Shown: in pieces, positions 51,917-59,877 of the stretch
How positions within the stretch are numbered: position 1 is the stretch's first letter
How the letters are laid out: each line of letters starts with the position of its first letter
The notes under the pieces: generated by a model
Databases searched by the model: none
What the model was told of the DNA's origin: nothing
What the model saw: the letters and a program-made list of their open reading frames with translations, nothing else
Source: V1-33 sp964523105
GTDB lineage: Bacteria; Verrucomicrobiota; Verrucomicrobiia; Verrucomicrobiales; V1-33
Length of the DNA stretch: 64,000 nt
NCBI GenBank assembly: GCA_964523105.1
Contig: CAZFZN010000036.1
Span: 13,137 to 77,136 of the forward strand
Direction: 5' to 3'
Made by a program: the position numbers and the translations under genes

Positions 51917-53773
51917 TCACGGAGGCGCAGGCGCGCCTTCCTGATTCGGGCTGTTGCCGAGTTCGGCGCGGTCTTTCTCGAACAGTTGCGCCAGTTGAAT
52001 GCGGCGCTGGCTGACGATGCTGGCATGTTTGTCGAAGTCATCCCATGCGGGGACGAGCAGGTGAAAGGTTTCCTCGTCATAGCGGCGCCATTGTTTGACG
52101 GCGCGCTCCATTGCGTCAGCGGGTTTGCCGAGGGCCATGAGGGCGCGCACGGCGAGGTCGAGCGCGCTGCCGGTCTGTTCATGGACGGTGTCTTCGGCGG
52201 GCAGGCCGAGATTCAGCAGTTCGAAACGCTGATCGTAATCGCGCGCGCGGGCCATGATGCGCACCTTGGGATAGTGCTCCCTCACCGCGGTGACCAGCTG
52301 CGCGACTTTCGCCTGATCGGCCAGCGAGATGATGAGCATACAGGCCTCGCCGATGCCGGCGGCGTGCAGCAGGTCCATGCGCGTGGCGTCGCCGTAAAAG
52401 ACTTTGAATCCGAACGCGCGCAGCATTTCCACGTGATCGGGATCGGATTCGAGCACGGTGACTTTCACGCCCTGCGACATCATGAAACGGCCCACGAAAT
52501 TGCCGAAGCGGCCGAACCCGGCGAGAATCACCGGGGCGTGTTCGTCGATGGGGTCGGGCTCGCGGGTCACGGTGGCGGTTTCCGCAATGAAGCGCGGCGC
52601 GATGAGCCGTTCATAAACGATGAATAAAAGCGGTGTCACCGCCATGGAGAGCGCCACCACGGCCACGAGCAGCCGGGAAGTCTCCGATGTCAGGATTTCC
52701 TGCCTGACGGTGATGGCGAGCAGCGCGAAGGCGAACTCGCCGCCCTGCGCCAGGGCGAGCGCCGGCAGCCAGCGGCGCGGTCCGCGCAGCCGCAGCACCG
52801 TGGCGACGGCGAAGAAGATGACGGCTTTCAACAGCACCAGCCCCATGACCAGAGAAGCGACTGTGAGCGGCGCGGCGGCGATGACGCTGAAGTCGAGCGA
52901 TGCGCCGATCGCGAGGAAGAAAAGTCCCAGCAGCAGACCTTTGAACGGCTCCAGATTGCTCTCCAGTTCGTGGCGGTAGTGACTGCCGGCGAGCACCACG
53001 CCGGCCACAAAGGCCCCCAGCGCCGGCGACAGGCCGACGAGCGACATCAACAGGGCCACGCCGACGACGAGCAGCAGCGCCGCCGCTGTCAGGAGTTCGC
53101 GCAGGCCCGTTTTGGCCAGCACGGAAAAACCGCGCGGCACAAGGAAATGTCCGGCCAGCACGATCACCGCCACGGCACCCAGCGTCACCGGCGGCTGCGC
53201 CCAGTTGGGCAGGCTTTGCAGCCAGCCCTGCGATTCCGCCGCGGCGCCCGCCGGTGCCAGCAGGGGAAACAGCGCCAGCATGGGAATGACGGAAATGTCC
53301 TGGAAGAGCAGCACCGAGAAAGTGTCCTGCCCGCCGTCGGTCCGCAGCAGGCCGCGCTCCTGCAGCGACTGCACGACGATGGCCGTGGACGAAAGTGCCA
53401 TGATCATGCCCACCGCGAGCGCCGGCCGGAACTCCATGCCGCACGCCACCGCCACACCGGCCACCGCCAGCGCTGTGCCCGCCACCTGCAGCCCGCCGAG
53501 CCCGAAGATCGGCCCGCGCAGACGCCAGAGCCGCCGCGGGTCGAGTTCCAGGCCGATCACGAACAGCATGATGACGACACCGAACTCCGCGAAGTGCATC
53601 GCTTCCTCGCCCTGTTTGCCGCCGACCCAGCCCAGCACCGAAGGACCGATCAGCGCACCCCCAACGAGATAGCCGAGCACCGCTCCCATGCCCAGGCGTT
53701 TGGCGAGGGGCACGATGAGCACTGCCGTGCCCAGGTAAATGAACGCCGAGAGAAAGAAGTTCAGGTCGTGCAT
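51917..53773 (-). CDS. CPA2-family cation:proton antiporter with RCK domain (KefB/KefC-like)
   Basis: A 618-residue protein. About 380 residues of membrane helices start MHDLNFFLSAFIYLGTAVLI and include the conserved GYLVGGALIGPSVLGW, LALSSTAIVVQSLQERGLLR and GAFVAGVVLAGSHYRHELE. A cytoplasmic RCK_N (TrkA-N) domain (VILAGFGRFGNFVGRFM to about residue 560) follows, with a short tail. This is the Kef/monovalent cation:proton antiporter layout used in potassium efflux and pH protection. No KefF/KefG ancillary gene is adjacent. It ends close to the convergent DUF2892 gene. Confidence 0.92.
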   Translation of the reverse strand: MHDLNFFLSAFIYLGTAVLIVPLAKRLGMGAVLGYLVGGALIGPSVLGWVGGKQGEEAMHFAEFGVVIMLFVIGLELDPRRLWRLRGPIFGLGGLQVAGTALAVAGVAVACGMEFRPALAVGMIMALSSTAIVVQSLQERGLLRTDGGQDTFSVLLFQDISVIPMLALFPLLAPAGAAAESQGWLQSLPNWAQPPVTLGAVAVIVLAGHFLVPRGFSVLAKTGLRELLTAAALLLVVGVALLMSLVGLSPALGAFVAGVVLAGSHYRHELESNLEPFKGLLLGLFFLAIGASLDFSVIAAAPLTVASLVMGLVLLKAVIFFAVATVLRLRGPRRWLPALALAQGGEFAFALLAITVRQEILTSETSRLLVAVVALSMAVTPLLFIVYERLIAPRFIAETATVTREPDPIDEHAPVILAGFGRFGNFVGRFMMSQGVKVTVLESDPDHVEMLRAFGFKVFYGDATRMDLLHAAGIGEACMLIISLADQAKVAQLVTAVREHYPKVRIMARARDYDQRFELLNLGLPAEDTVHEQTGSALDLAVRALMALGKPADAMERAVKQWRRYDEETFHLLVPAWDDFDKHASIVSQRRIQLAQLFEKDRAELGNSPNQEGAPAPP

Positions 53774-53835
53774 GGGTTCAGTGAGCCGCGGACCCGCGGT
53801 CGAAGAAAGCGGGAACTGCGGGCCCTCGCCGCCCG

Positions 53836-55395
53836 CTAGAGTTCCAGGATGCGCTTGATCTCCGCCACTGTCGCAGGATGCCGCATGGCACTGTGTCCGG
53901 AGGGCACGATCTTTTCGGATTCCACATCGTCGAGATGGCTGCTGCGGTAGGGCACGATGCCGTCGCTGCTCAGTTCCAGCGGGCCGGGCTTGCCGCGATT
54001 GCCGATGATGCTGTGCCGCCTGACGCGGCCGGCATACGGCAGATCCGCCAGGATGCGGAGCGTCGGCTGCTGCGGAGAGAGGGAACTCACGCTGTCCAGT
54101 TTGCCGCTGCCCAGTGCCGCATACTGCGGCGTGAACACGCCCGGGTTCGCCGCGGAGATGCGTTCATAAAAGACCCGGAACGGCTGCGGCGGCGCGGTGA
54201 TCCATGAGCCGAGGCGACCGGCGAAATTGTCGGCAAACGCGCTGCCGCGATGCGGTACGGCGATGAAGATGATGCGGTGAATCGTTTGGTCCGCCTGCCA
54301 TTCGAAGGCTTCCTGCAGCGTCGCGCGGTCCGCGGCGGAAAGTTTGAGCGACTCGTGCGGCACGGTGAAGGCGGCTTTCCAGAAAGCATCGCCGGGGCTC
54401 ACGGCGAGCGCCTTGCCGACCAGCCCGCCCATGCTGTGAGTCAAAAGCGTCGTCCGCTGCATCGCCGGATCGTCGCCCTCCGGATCGAGCATCCTCCGCA
54501 ACTCCCGCAACTGCATGCGCAACTGCCGCGCGGAATAAAGAGCCGGCGCGGAGGTGTTGTAGAGGAAATGCCAGATTTGATAGCGACTCCGGATTTCGTC
54601 GTCGGCCCAAAGCTCGTTGCTGACATTCGCCCACACCAGCGGAGTGGCGAGCAGACCGTGAATCATGATCAGCGGCTCCTTGCGGCGATCATAGGGCTCC
54701 ATGAGATAGAGCTGCGGCTGGCGCTTCGGCGTCGTGGTGAGCATGTCGAGCACGCGGGAGCGGTGTAAATCACCCGCGCGGGCCAGAGCCGCAGCCCATG
54801 GCACGGAGAAGTCAGCCGCCAGTGGCTGTCGCCGCCCATGCAGCACCACGGCATCATGCATCATCGGGCAAAGCAGTTCGATGCGCACCGGTTGCACGCC
54901 GCCGCGCACCCGACCCGGCCGGGCGACGGCCGTGAGCGGCCGCGTGATCGCTTCCGGCGGATAATAGCGCTCGATGGCCTCGCGGTGACGGTTTTCCCGC
55001 AGCGCAGCCAGCGGCGCTCCGGCGCCGGCTCGCGTGTGGTGTTCCAGATGGCGCACTTCAAAGTCCGCCGCCGGGATGATTTCGTCAAAGTAGTCGAGCG
55101 GATACTCGCCGTGGCCGCCGCCGTCGAATTGCACCAGATAGCGCACACCAGCCTGACCTTCCGGAGGCGCGACCTCCGCCTGCGCCGGAAGGCCGCGCTG
55201 TTTCCACAACTCGACGAAGTGCGCCAGGGCGTGCGCTGAGGCCGCATCCTTCGCGGTCTGCAGCGTTTCCGTGAGCAGCGGATAGAGTTCCGCCCGCGCC
55301 GGACGGGTCACGCGCCGGACCCCCGCCGGCGCGACGGCACAGGAGTCCAGCAGCACCAGACTGAGAACGATGAGAAGCAGTGAGGGCGCGTTCAC
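53836..55395 (-). CDS. lipoprotein alpha/beta hydrolase
   Basis: A 519-residue protein from a GTG at 55395, chosen because it yields a lipoprotein leader (NAPSLLLIVLSLVLLDSC) with a lipobox-like LDSC. The alpha/beta hydrolase core begins near KEPLIMIHGLLATPLVW. The nucleophile elbow reads HSMGGLVGKALAV with Ser as nucleophile, and a late GHSAMRHPATVAEIKRILEL may supply the His. The N-terminal 200 residues are family-specific. It is probably an outer-membrane-facing esterase or lipase; substrate unknown. The longer frame to 55542 overlaps the region upstream and is not used. Confidence 0.82.
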   Translation of the reverse strand: MNAPSLLLIVLSLVLLDSCAVAPAGVRRVTRPARAELYPLLTETLQTAKDAASAHALAHFVELWKQRGLPAQAEVAPPEGQAGVRYLVQFDGGGHGEYPLDYFDEIIPAADFEVRHLEHHTRAGAGAPLAALRENRHREAIERYYPPEAITRPLTAVARPGRVRGGVQPVRIELLCPMMHDAVVLHGRRQPLAADFSVPWAAALARAGDLHRSRVLDMLTTTPKRQPQLYLMEPYDRRKEPLIMIHGLLATPLVWANVSNELWADDEIRSRYQIWHFLYNTSAPALYSARQLRMQLRELRRMLDPEGDDPAMQRTTLLTHSMGGLVGKALAVSPGDAFWKAAFTVPHESLKLSAADRATLQEAFEWQADQTIHRIIFIAVPHRGSAFADNFAGRLGSWITAPPQPFRVFYERISAANPGVFTPQYAALGSGKLDSVSSLSPQQPTLRILADLPYAGRVRRHSIIGNRGKPGPLELSSDGIVPYRSSHLDDVESEKIVPSGHSAMRHPATVAEIKRILEL

Positions 55396-55442
55396 TGTTT
55401 TGCAGCATGGACGTGAATTCAACCGCCGGGCCAGTCGAAGGA

Positions 55443-55913
55443 TCACGACAGCGAAGCCCGCAGCATCCACGCCATTTTCTCGTGCTCCTCCATGAGGCCG
55501 ACGAGGAAATCGTTGCTGCCGTCGTCGCCGAGTTTGGCGCACTTCGGGGCGTCGTCGCGGAGCTGGCGGATGATCTGCTCGTGATCGGCCAGCAGCGCGG
55601 CCGCGAATTTTCCGCTGCCGTGGCTCGTGCCGGGCATTTCCTTCAATCGCGTCAGCTGGCTCATCTCCGCGAGCGATCCGGGCGCAGCGTGTCCGAGGGC
55701 GCGAATGCGCTCGGCGATTTCATCGATCGATTCTTCAATCTGATCGTACTGTTCCTCGAAGAATTTGTGCATGGCGTGGAAGTCGGGGCCGGTGACGTTC
55801 CAGTGGGCGTTGCGCGATTTGGTGTAGAGCACATACTCGTCGGCGAGCAGCTTTGCCAGAATGCCGGCAATGTCTTTCCGTGATTTGTCAGTGATTCCAA
55901 TATTCGTTTTCAT
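55443..55913 (-). CDS. dps: Dps-family ferritin-like protein
   Basis: A 156-residue protein of typical Dps size. The inter-subunit ferroxidase ligands are present: His37 in NAHWNVTG, His49, Glu53, Asp64 and Glu68 in HKFFEEQYDQIEESIDEIAE. Dps dodecamers oxidise and store iron and shield DNA from hydrogen peroxide. The C-terminus (VGLMEEHEKMAWMLRASLS) is canonical. The gene is upstream of the lipoprotein hydrolase on the same strand with a 47-nt gap. Confidence 0.96.
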   Translation of the reverse strand: MKTNIGITDKSRKDIAGILAKLLADEYVLYTKSRNAHWNVTGPDFHAMHKFFEEQYDQIEESIDEIAERIRALGHAAPGSLAEMSQLTRLKEMPGTSHGSGKFAAALLADHEQIIRQLRDDAPKCAKLGDDGSNDFLVGLMEEHEKMAWMLRASLS

Positions 55914-56499
55914 GCAGGTGGGTGTGTGAGGCCCAGCGTGTCAAATGGCGAAGCAATCGCAACCGCTGCCCCACAGCCGGGAAAACGGCACTGTCAGGCC
56001 CGCCCGGCGGGCCATCGCGGGTCCGCGCGGGTCTCGAGGTGCGGCGCGAGACCGGTGCTGCGTTGGCCCGGGACGAAACCCCGCGCCCCCGCACACTCCG
56101 GTTTGCCGCCTGGAATTGACAGACGCTGTGCAGGTCTTTGATTTCGCCGTCGGGCACAGGGATATTGCCGGCTCCCGGCACCATGAGACCGGCCCGCTCG
56201 CCCGGCCTGAGCGTGCCCCTCTCCCGCTTCGCCGCGGCGGAACCACACGCTGCCCCGCGGGAGAGCTTCCCTGTAGGTTCCCACTGTAAGTTCCCGGGCT
56301 CCCTGCAAGTTCTCACATAACATGAGTTTCCCCGGGTGGTGCGCATGAATGACCGCCATCCTTCGCCTGCAGTCCGTAAGGGGTTTGCAAGTGGCACTAA
56401 CAAGCACGGTTGCGTAAGTGGACCTCTTGATTGCGCTGCCATCAAGCCGCCGCTTTGAGTTTCAGGCGCGCTGTGGAATGCAGCATTCCAAGGGAAATT
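55914..56499. other. intergenic region with short direct repeats
   Basis: A 586-bp stretch upstream of dps. At 56271-56315 three degenerate units run in series: CTGTAGGTTCCCA (56271), CTGTAAGTTCCCG (56284) and CTGCAAGTTCTCA (56303). They could be binding sites. One minus-strand frame contains LMVPGAGNIPVPDGEIKDLH, which reads like protein but lacks any continuation, so a remnant is possible but unsupported. No intact gene is seen. Confidence 0.4.
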
Positions 56500-57219
56500 C
56501 TACTTATCTACTTCAAAGCTGAACAAGTGCTGCTGCATCGAGTCGAACGACATCGAAAAGGGGAAGCCCCTGGTAACGCCATCTTCGATTACTTCGTTGT
56601 AGCCTGAATCTGTCACCCTTCCGATGATCTTGCGCTCTCGTGCTCCGAAGTTGCGGTAGCGGGCAAGAAGCGAGGGGCGCAGTATCTCTACCAACGCCTC
56701 CCCGGTTCGACCAGCGATCCCGGAGATTTCGCTTTCGACTCTTTTGAGTACGGCAGCGCCCGCCTCCGGAAAAGCACCTACTCTGAGTTCCAGTTCTGTG
56801 CCGGTTTGTCGAACCACCACCAGGTGCTCCCGTTCCAGCTTCCGAATTTCACCCAGTGTGCTGGTCAATACCTTGTTGATGCTATGGGCCTGGGTTTCGC
56901 TCAGCATCAAGGCACGTGCGGTAGATGGCCACAGGGCGGGCCCGTTCCTGCCATCCACAAGCAAGTCAGGTCCCTTGAACGGAGCCTGCTCGACGAGTTG
57001 CGCAAAAGACACCTCAAACCCGGCGTCCTCATCCCTGACAGAAGGAAGGAGTGGATTTGCGGACCCGGGACTCCCCCTGATCTGAGGTTGCCCGATGCGT
57101 TGACCGCTCCGCCGATCCATCGGCGGACCGTCATCGTCCCTGTTCAGCAGTCAATAAATGAGCACTGTTGCTCCTGCGAGCAACCCGGCCGCGACCATCC
57201 CCTTGAAGTTGTTTCTCAC
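56500..57219 (-). pseudogene. membrane-anchored protein interrupted by one in-frame TGA (unknown family)
   Basis: A GTG at 57219 overlaps the upstream stop (GTGA), the expected coupled start. The frame reads VRNNFKGMVAAGLLAGATVL-IY, then a TGA at 57151-57153, then continues in the same frame as LLNRDDDGPPMDRRSGQRIG to a TAG at 56500. Only that codon interrupts a 239-codon reading frame, and it falls inside the predicted membrane anchor, where a Trp (TGG) is likely. Downstream parts such as VGAFPEAGAAVLKRVESEIS look like normal protein. An internal ATG at 57120 could still give a 206-residue soluble form. Either a nonsense mutation, a sequence error, or readthrough. Confidence 0.6.
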
Positions 57220-57785
57220 TCTTTGCCGGTGTTATCTTTGAGCCACTTTGACAGGTCCGTGTTCCGAACCAGAATAGCCTCCGGCGAAATCTCCAATTCC
57301 TCCAGGGGGCCGGCAGCGAGGAATATGGCGCCTTCCCGCTTTTCGAATGTAAGGACGTGTTTTCCGAAAGCGCCTGTCTGGGCATAGAGAAGGCGAATGC
57401 ACAGGAATTTTACTTTCTGCGCCAAAGCGGGGCCGCACTGCCTGAGCAGCGCCGTGTCGAATGCCCGCTCGAGGGTTGCCTGCTGCTCCGCTGGCAGTGT
57501 GGACAATCGGATCACGCTCCCGGACCAATCGCTGACAGTGACGACCGCGGAGTAGTCTGCAATACTCTGCTCAATGATGCGGGCGATCCGGCCAATTTTC
57601 CCATCATCCATGCCAGGAGTCTGTTTCAGGGATTCACCGAGTACGTCCAGGAAGGCTGGCAACTCAGAGCGAACGGCTTGTGCTACTGATACCTTAAGCG
57701 TCACCTCCGCTTTTCCTTCCTGAGCCACGAGGAAGTGCGCAGCCGTCAGATTGAGGGCCAACATGACCACAGTGCGGAGAGTCAT
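57216..57785 (-). CDS. secreted protein of unknown function, less GC-rich
   Basis: A 189-residue protein with a signal peptide (MTLRTVVMLALNLTAAHFLV). The mature part is helical and soluble (VSVAQAVRSELPAFLDVLGE, IARIIEQSIADYSAVVTVSD) and ends EAILVRNTDLSKWLKDNTGK. I cannot assign a family. It overlaps the following gene by GTGA. This gene and the next are visibly lower in GC than their surroundings, consistent with recent acquisition. Confidence 0.65.
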   Translation of the reverse strand: MTLRTVVMLALNLTAAHFLVAQEGKAEVTLKVSVAQAVRSELPAFLDVLGESLKQTPGMDDGKIGRIARIIEQSIADYSAVVTVSDWSGSVIRLSTLPAEQQATLERAFDTALLRQCGPALAQKVKFLCIRLLYAQTGAFGKHVLTFEKREGAIFLAAGPLEELEISPEAILVRNTDLSKWLKDNTGKE

Positions 57786-57979
57786 ACATTCTACGTTAGG
57801 AGCAGAACTTTACGAACGACTTTGCCTTTAGCAAGTTCCCGTGAAGGCTTTGCATGTAACATGCGAAACCCGCTGCGCAGCAGTATTGTGGCCGGTGTTG
57901 GTGAAGAAGTGCGTCATGCCAGCCTCACTGAATGCGGCAGGCAGCGGGCGTCCGGCATGGAGATGGCCTGGAGGCCGGG

Positions 57980-58035
57980 CGTGCCGGGCGGGGAACCAAT
58001 AACCGCCCGGCACGGGAACCGGGGTTCCTGTTTTT
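57980..58035 (+). terminator. double hairpin ending in a T run
   Basis: Two adjacent inverted repeats lie downstream of the vWA gene and of the unknown gene pair. CGTGCCGGGCGG (57980-57991) pairs perfectly with CCGCCCGGCACG (58003-58014). GGAACC (58015-58020) pairs with GGTTCC (58023-58028), followed by TGTTTTT. The second looks like an intrinsic terminator for plus-strand transcription, yet no plus-strand gene lies just upstream, so the unit may be a bidirectional barrier or RNA structure. Confidence 0.5.
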
Positions 58036-58063
58036 CACACCACCATGCAGGGTGAGAAAGTGG

Positions 58064-58678
58064 TCAGGCGGACTCGCCGGGCCGGCGGCGCTTTTCGGTG
58101 ACGCGGGCGCTCATTTGCTGGAAGACCTCCGCAGTGCCGGCGGCATTGGCGGCGAAGGCGGCGGCGTCATCGCGGGCGATGTTGAGGCGCTCGGCGGCGG
58201 TGAAGGCGTCCTGATTGGCGGCGAGGAAGATGAATTCCCAGCCCCGGGCGCGTCTTTCACCGATGAGATCGTGGATGTGAGGGCCGGTGTAGTGCCGGCT
58301 CGCGTTCTCCTCGCCGTCGGTGAGGATGGCGACGATGATTTTGTCAGGCTTTTGCTCCGCCGGGCGGGCGGCGAAGGACGCTGTCATTTTTTTAAGCGTG
58401 CGGCCGATGGCATCGAGCAGGGCGGTGCTGCCGCGGGGGACGAAGGTGCGCGCCGTGAGATGCGGGACTTCCGCGAGGGGAGCGGACTTGAGTGGGACTT
58501 CGTAATGGTCGTCGAAGAGCACGAGGCTGAGGCGGGCGTGACCGGGTTCGCCGCGCTGGGCGGCAAGGAAGGCATTGAAGCCGCCGATGGCGTCGCCGGC
58601 GATCGATTGCATGGAGCCGGAGCGGTCGAGGATGACGGCGATTTCGGTGAGGGCGGGGGAGGCTTCGGAATAAGGCAT
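58064..58678 (-). CDS. vWA-domain protein (TerY-like)
   Basis: A 204-residue von Willebrand A domain with an intact metal site: DRSGS at residues 18-22, the Thr/Gly-containing VPRGSTALLDAIGRTLKK in the middle and VAILTDGEENAS for the third loop. The size and composition are those of TerY-like single-domain vWA proteins, which act in complexes rather than as enzymes. No signal peptide, so cytoplasmic. It is divergent from the WYL regulator, with a short hypothetical frame and heptanucleotide repeats between. Confidence 0.88.
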   Translation of the reverse strand: MPYSEASPALTEIAVILDRSGSMQSIAGDAIGGFNAFLAAQRGEPGHARLSLVLFDDHYEVPLKSAPLAEVPHLTARTFVPRGSTALLDAIGRTLKKMTASFAARPAEQKPDKIIVAILTDGEENASRHYTGPHIHDLIGERRARGWEFIFLAANQDAFTAAERLNIARDDAAAFAANAAGTAEVFQQMSARVTEKRRRPGESA

Positions 58679-58688
58679 GGCGGGGAAA

Positions 58689-58764
58689 GGCTGAAGGCTG
58701 AAGGCTGAAGGCTGAGGACGGAGGACGGAGGACGGAGGACGGAGGACGGAGGACGGAGGGCGGA
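58689..58764 (+). repeat. heptanucleotide tandem repeats (GGCTGAA and GGACGGA)
   Basis: Just upstream of the vWA gene start, four copies of GGCTGAA run from 58689 to about 58715. Six copies of GGACGGA follow from 58716 to 58757 and one variant (GGGCGGA) to 58764. The pure 7-bp periodicity changes unit midway. It lies in the presumed leader of the vWA gene, where slippage could alter spacing to its promoter. Confidence 0.8.
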
Positions 58765-58773
58765 GGGCCGAAC

Positions 58774-58950
58774 TCAGCGGACGATGCGCAGGAGGCTGAC
58801 GGGCAGGGTGCCGGGGGCGTCGAGAAGCCCGTCGAGCGAGGAGGCGAAGCGGGGCTGGCGGAGGCGGACGGAGCAGGGGCGGCTGACCCGGAGCGGCAGG
58901 AGTTGGCGGGCGACCGGCGTGGATTTTGTTTGGAGAACTTGACTTTTCAT
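58774..58950 (-). CDS. small hypothetical protein between the vWA and WYL genes
   Basis: A 58-residue basic frame from the ATG at 58950 (MKSQVLQTKSTPVARQLLPL). A GTG at 59010 would give 78 residues. The C-terminal part reads FASSLDGLLDAPGTLPVSLL. It has no recognisable domain. Its position directly upstream of the vWA gene and divergent from the WYL regulator suggests a regulated unit, but short GC-rich frames arise easily by chance, so support is weak. Confidence 0.38.
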   Translation of the reverse strand: MKSQVLQTKSTPVARQLLPLRVSRPCSVRLRQPRFASSLDGLLDAPGTLPVSLLRIVR

Positions 58951-59041
58951 GGCGAGCGACTGATTGATGCTGAAAAACGGATGGGTCGTCTTTCTGTCCG
59001 CATCGTTCACAAATTTTTTAACGCGTCAATAGTTTTTTCCG

Positions 59042-59863
59042 ATGGGTAATACCAGCAACCCCGAACAATGGGCCGTCCAGGAGCGGCTGAGAATGATCGA
59101 GCGTGCGGCCTACTGGCGCGGCTGGGTGCAGCGGTCGGACCTGATGGAGTTGTTCGGAAAGGGGTCGGCCCAGGCGTCGGCGGACTTTCAGAAGTATCTC
59201 GAGTTGAATCCCGGAGCGCTGAGTTACTCCACCTCCCGGAAGCGCTACGAGGGGCTGGAATCGATGCGTCAGGTGTTGCAATCGAGCCGGCTGGAGGACG
59301 CGGTGGCGCTTTTCATGGGGGCGGGACGCGCGCCAGTGACCGGAGAGCAGACGGCGAGCGGTTCAGTGATGGTGGAATGGGTGACGCTGCCGGCGAGGCG
59401 GGCGCCGGTGGAGGTGGAGCGCCGTGTTTTTCAGGCGGTGCTGCATGGCCGGAGGCTGCGGCTGCGTTATTTATCGGTGCACGGCAGTTCGGACGAGTGG
59501 CGCTGGCTGCGGCCGCACGCCCTGGCGCACAGCGGTCACCGGTGGCATGTGAGGGCATGGTGCGAGAAGAGCAGCGAGTACCGCGACTTCACGCTGGGGC
59601 GCATCGCGGACGCGGACTGGCCGGTGGAAGGCGGGAGCGCACTGCCGCCGGATGCAGCGTGGGAGAATTTCGTCACGCTGAGAGTGAGGCCGGCGGCGAA
59701 TTTAAGTGAGGAACAGCGCGCCGCCGTGATTCAGGAGTATGGCATGACGGACGGAATCCTGACGCTGCGGGTGCGCGAGGCGATGCGTCAGTATGTGGAG
59801 CGCCAGCTCGGCCTCGAGCCGTCGGACGGGGTGCCGGTGCGGCTGGAACGGGTGGCGGATTGA
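59042..59863 (+). CDS. WYL-domain regulator, BrxR/CapW-like
   Basis: A 273-residue protein. The N-terminal winged helix (ERAAYWRGWVQRSDLMELFG, then QASADFQKYLELNPGALSY) has the exact style of BrxR/CapW regulators. A WYL domain follows at about residues 130-190 (LRLRYLSVHGSSDEWRWLRP, HRWHVRAWCEKSSEYRDFTL) and a C-terminal dimerisation region ends VERQLGLEPSDGVPVRLERV. In known members these repress antiphage operons and are relieved by a ligand bound to the WYL domain. Here the divergent neighbours are the small frame and the vWA gene; no complete defence operon is seen. An AT-rich promoter (59009-59040) precedes it. Confidence 0.85.
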   Translation: MGNTSNPEQWAVQERLRMIERAAYWRGWVQRSDLMELFGKGSAQASADFQKYLELNPGALSYSTSRKRYEGLESMRQVLQSSRLEDAVALFMGAGRAPVTGEQTASGSVMVEWVTLPARRAPVEVERRVFQAVLHGRRLRLRYLSVHGSSDEWRWLRPHALAHSGHRWHVRAWCEKSSEYRDFTLGRIADADWPVEGGSALPPDAAWENFVTLRVRPAANLSEEQRAAVIQEYGMTDGILTLRVREAMRQYVERQLGLEPSDGVPVRLERVAD

Positions 59864-59877
59864 GCCCCGCTGCGTCT

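Noticed and set aside
57151..57153. Selenocysteine at the in-frame TGA
   Set aside because: The TGA lies in a hydrophobic anchor with no redox motif and no obvious SECIS hairpin directly after it; Trp-to-stop is simpler.
58689..58764. CRISPR-like repeat array
   Set aside because: Units are 7 bp and contiguous with no spacers.
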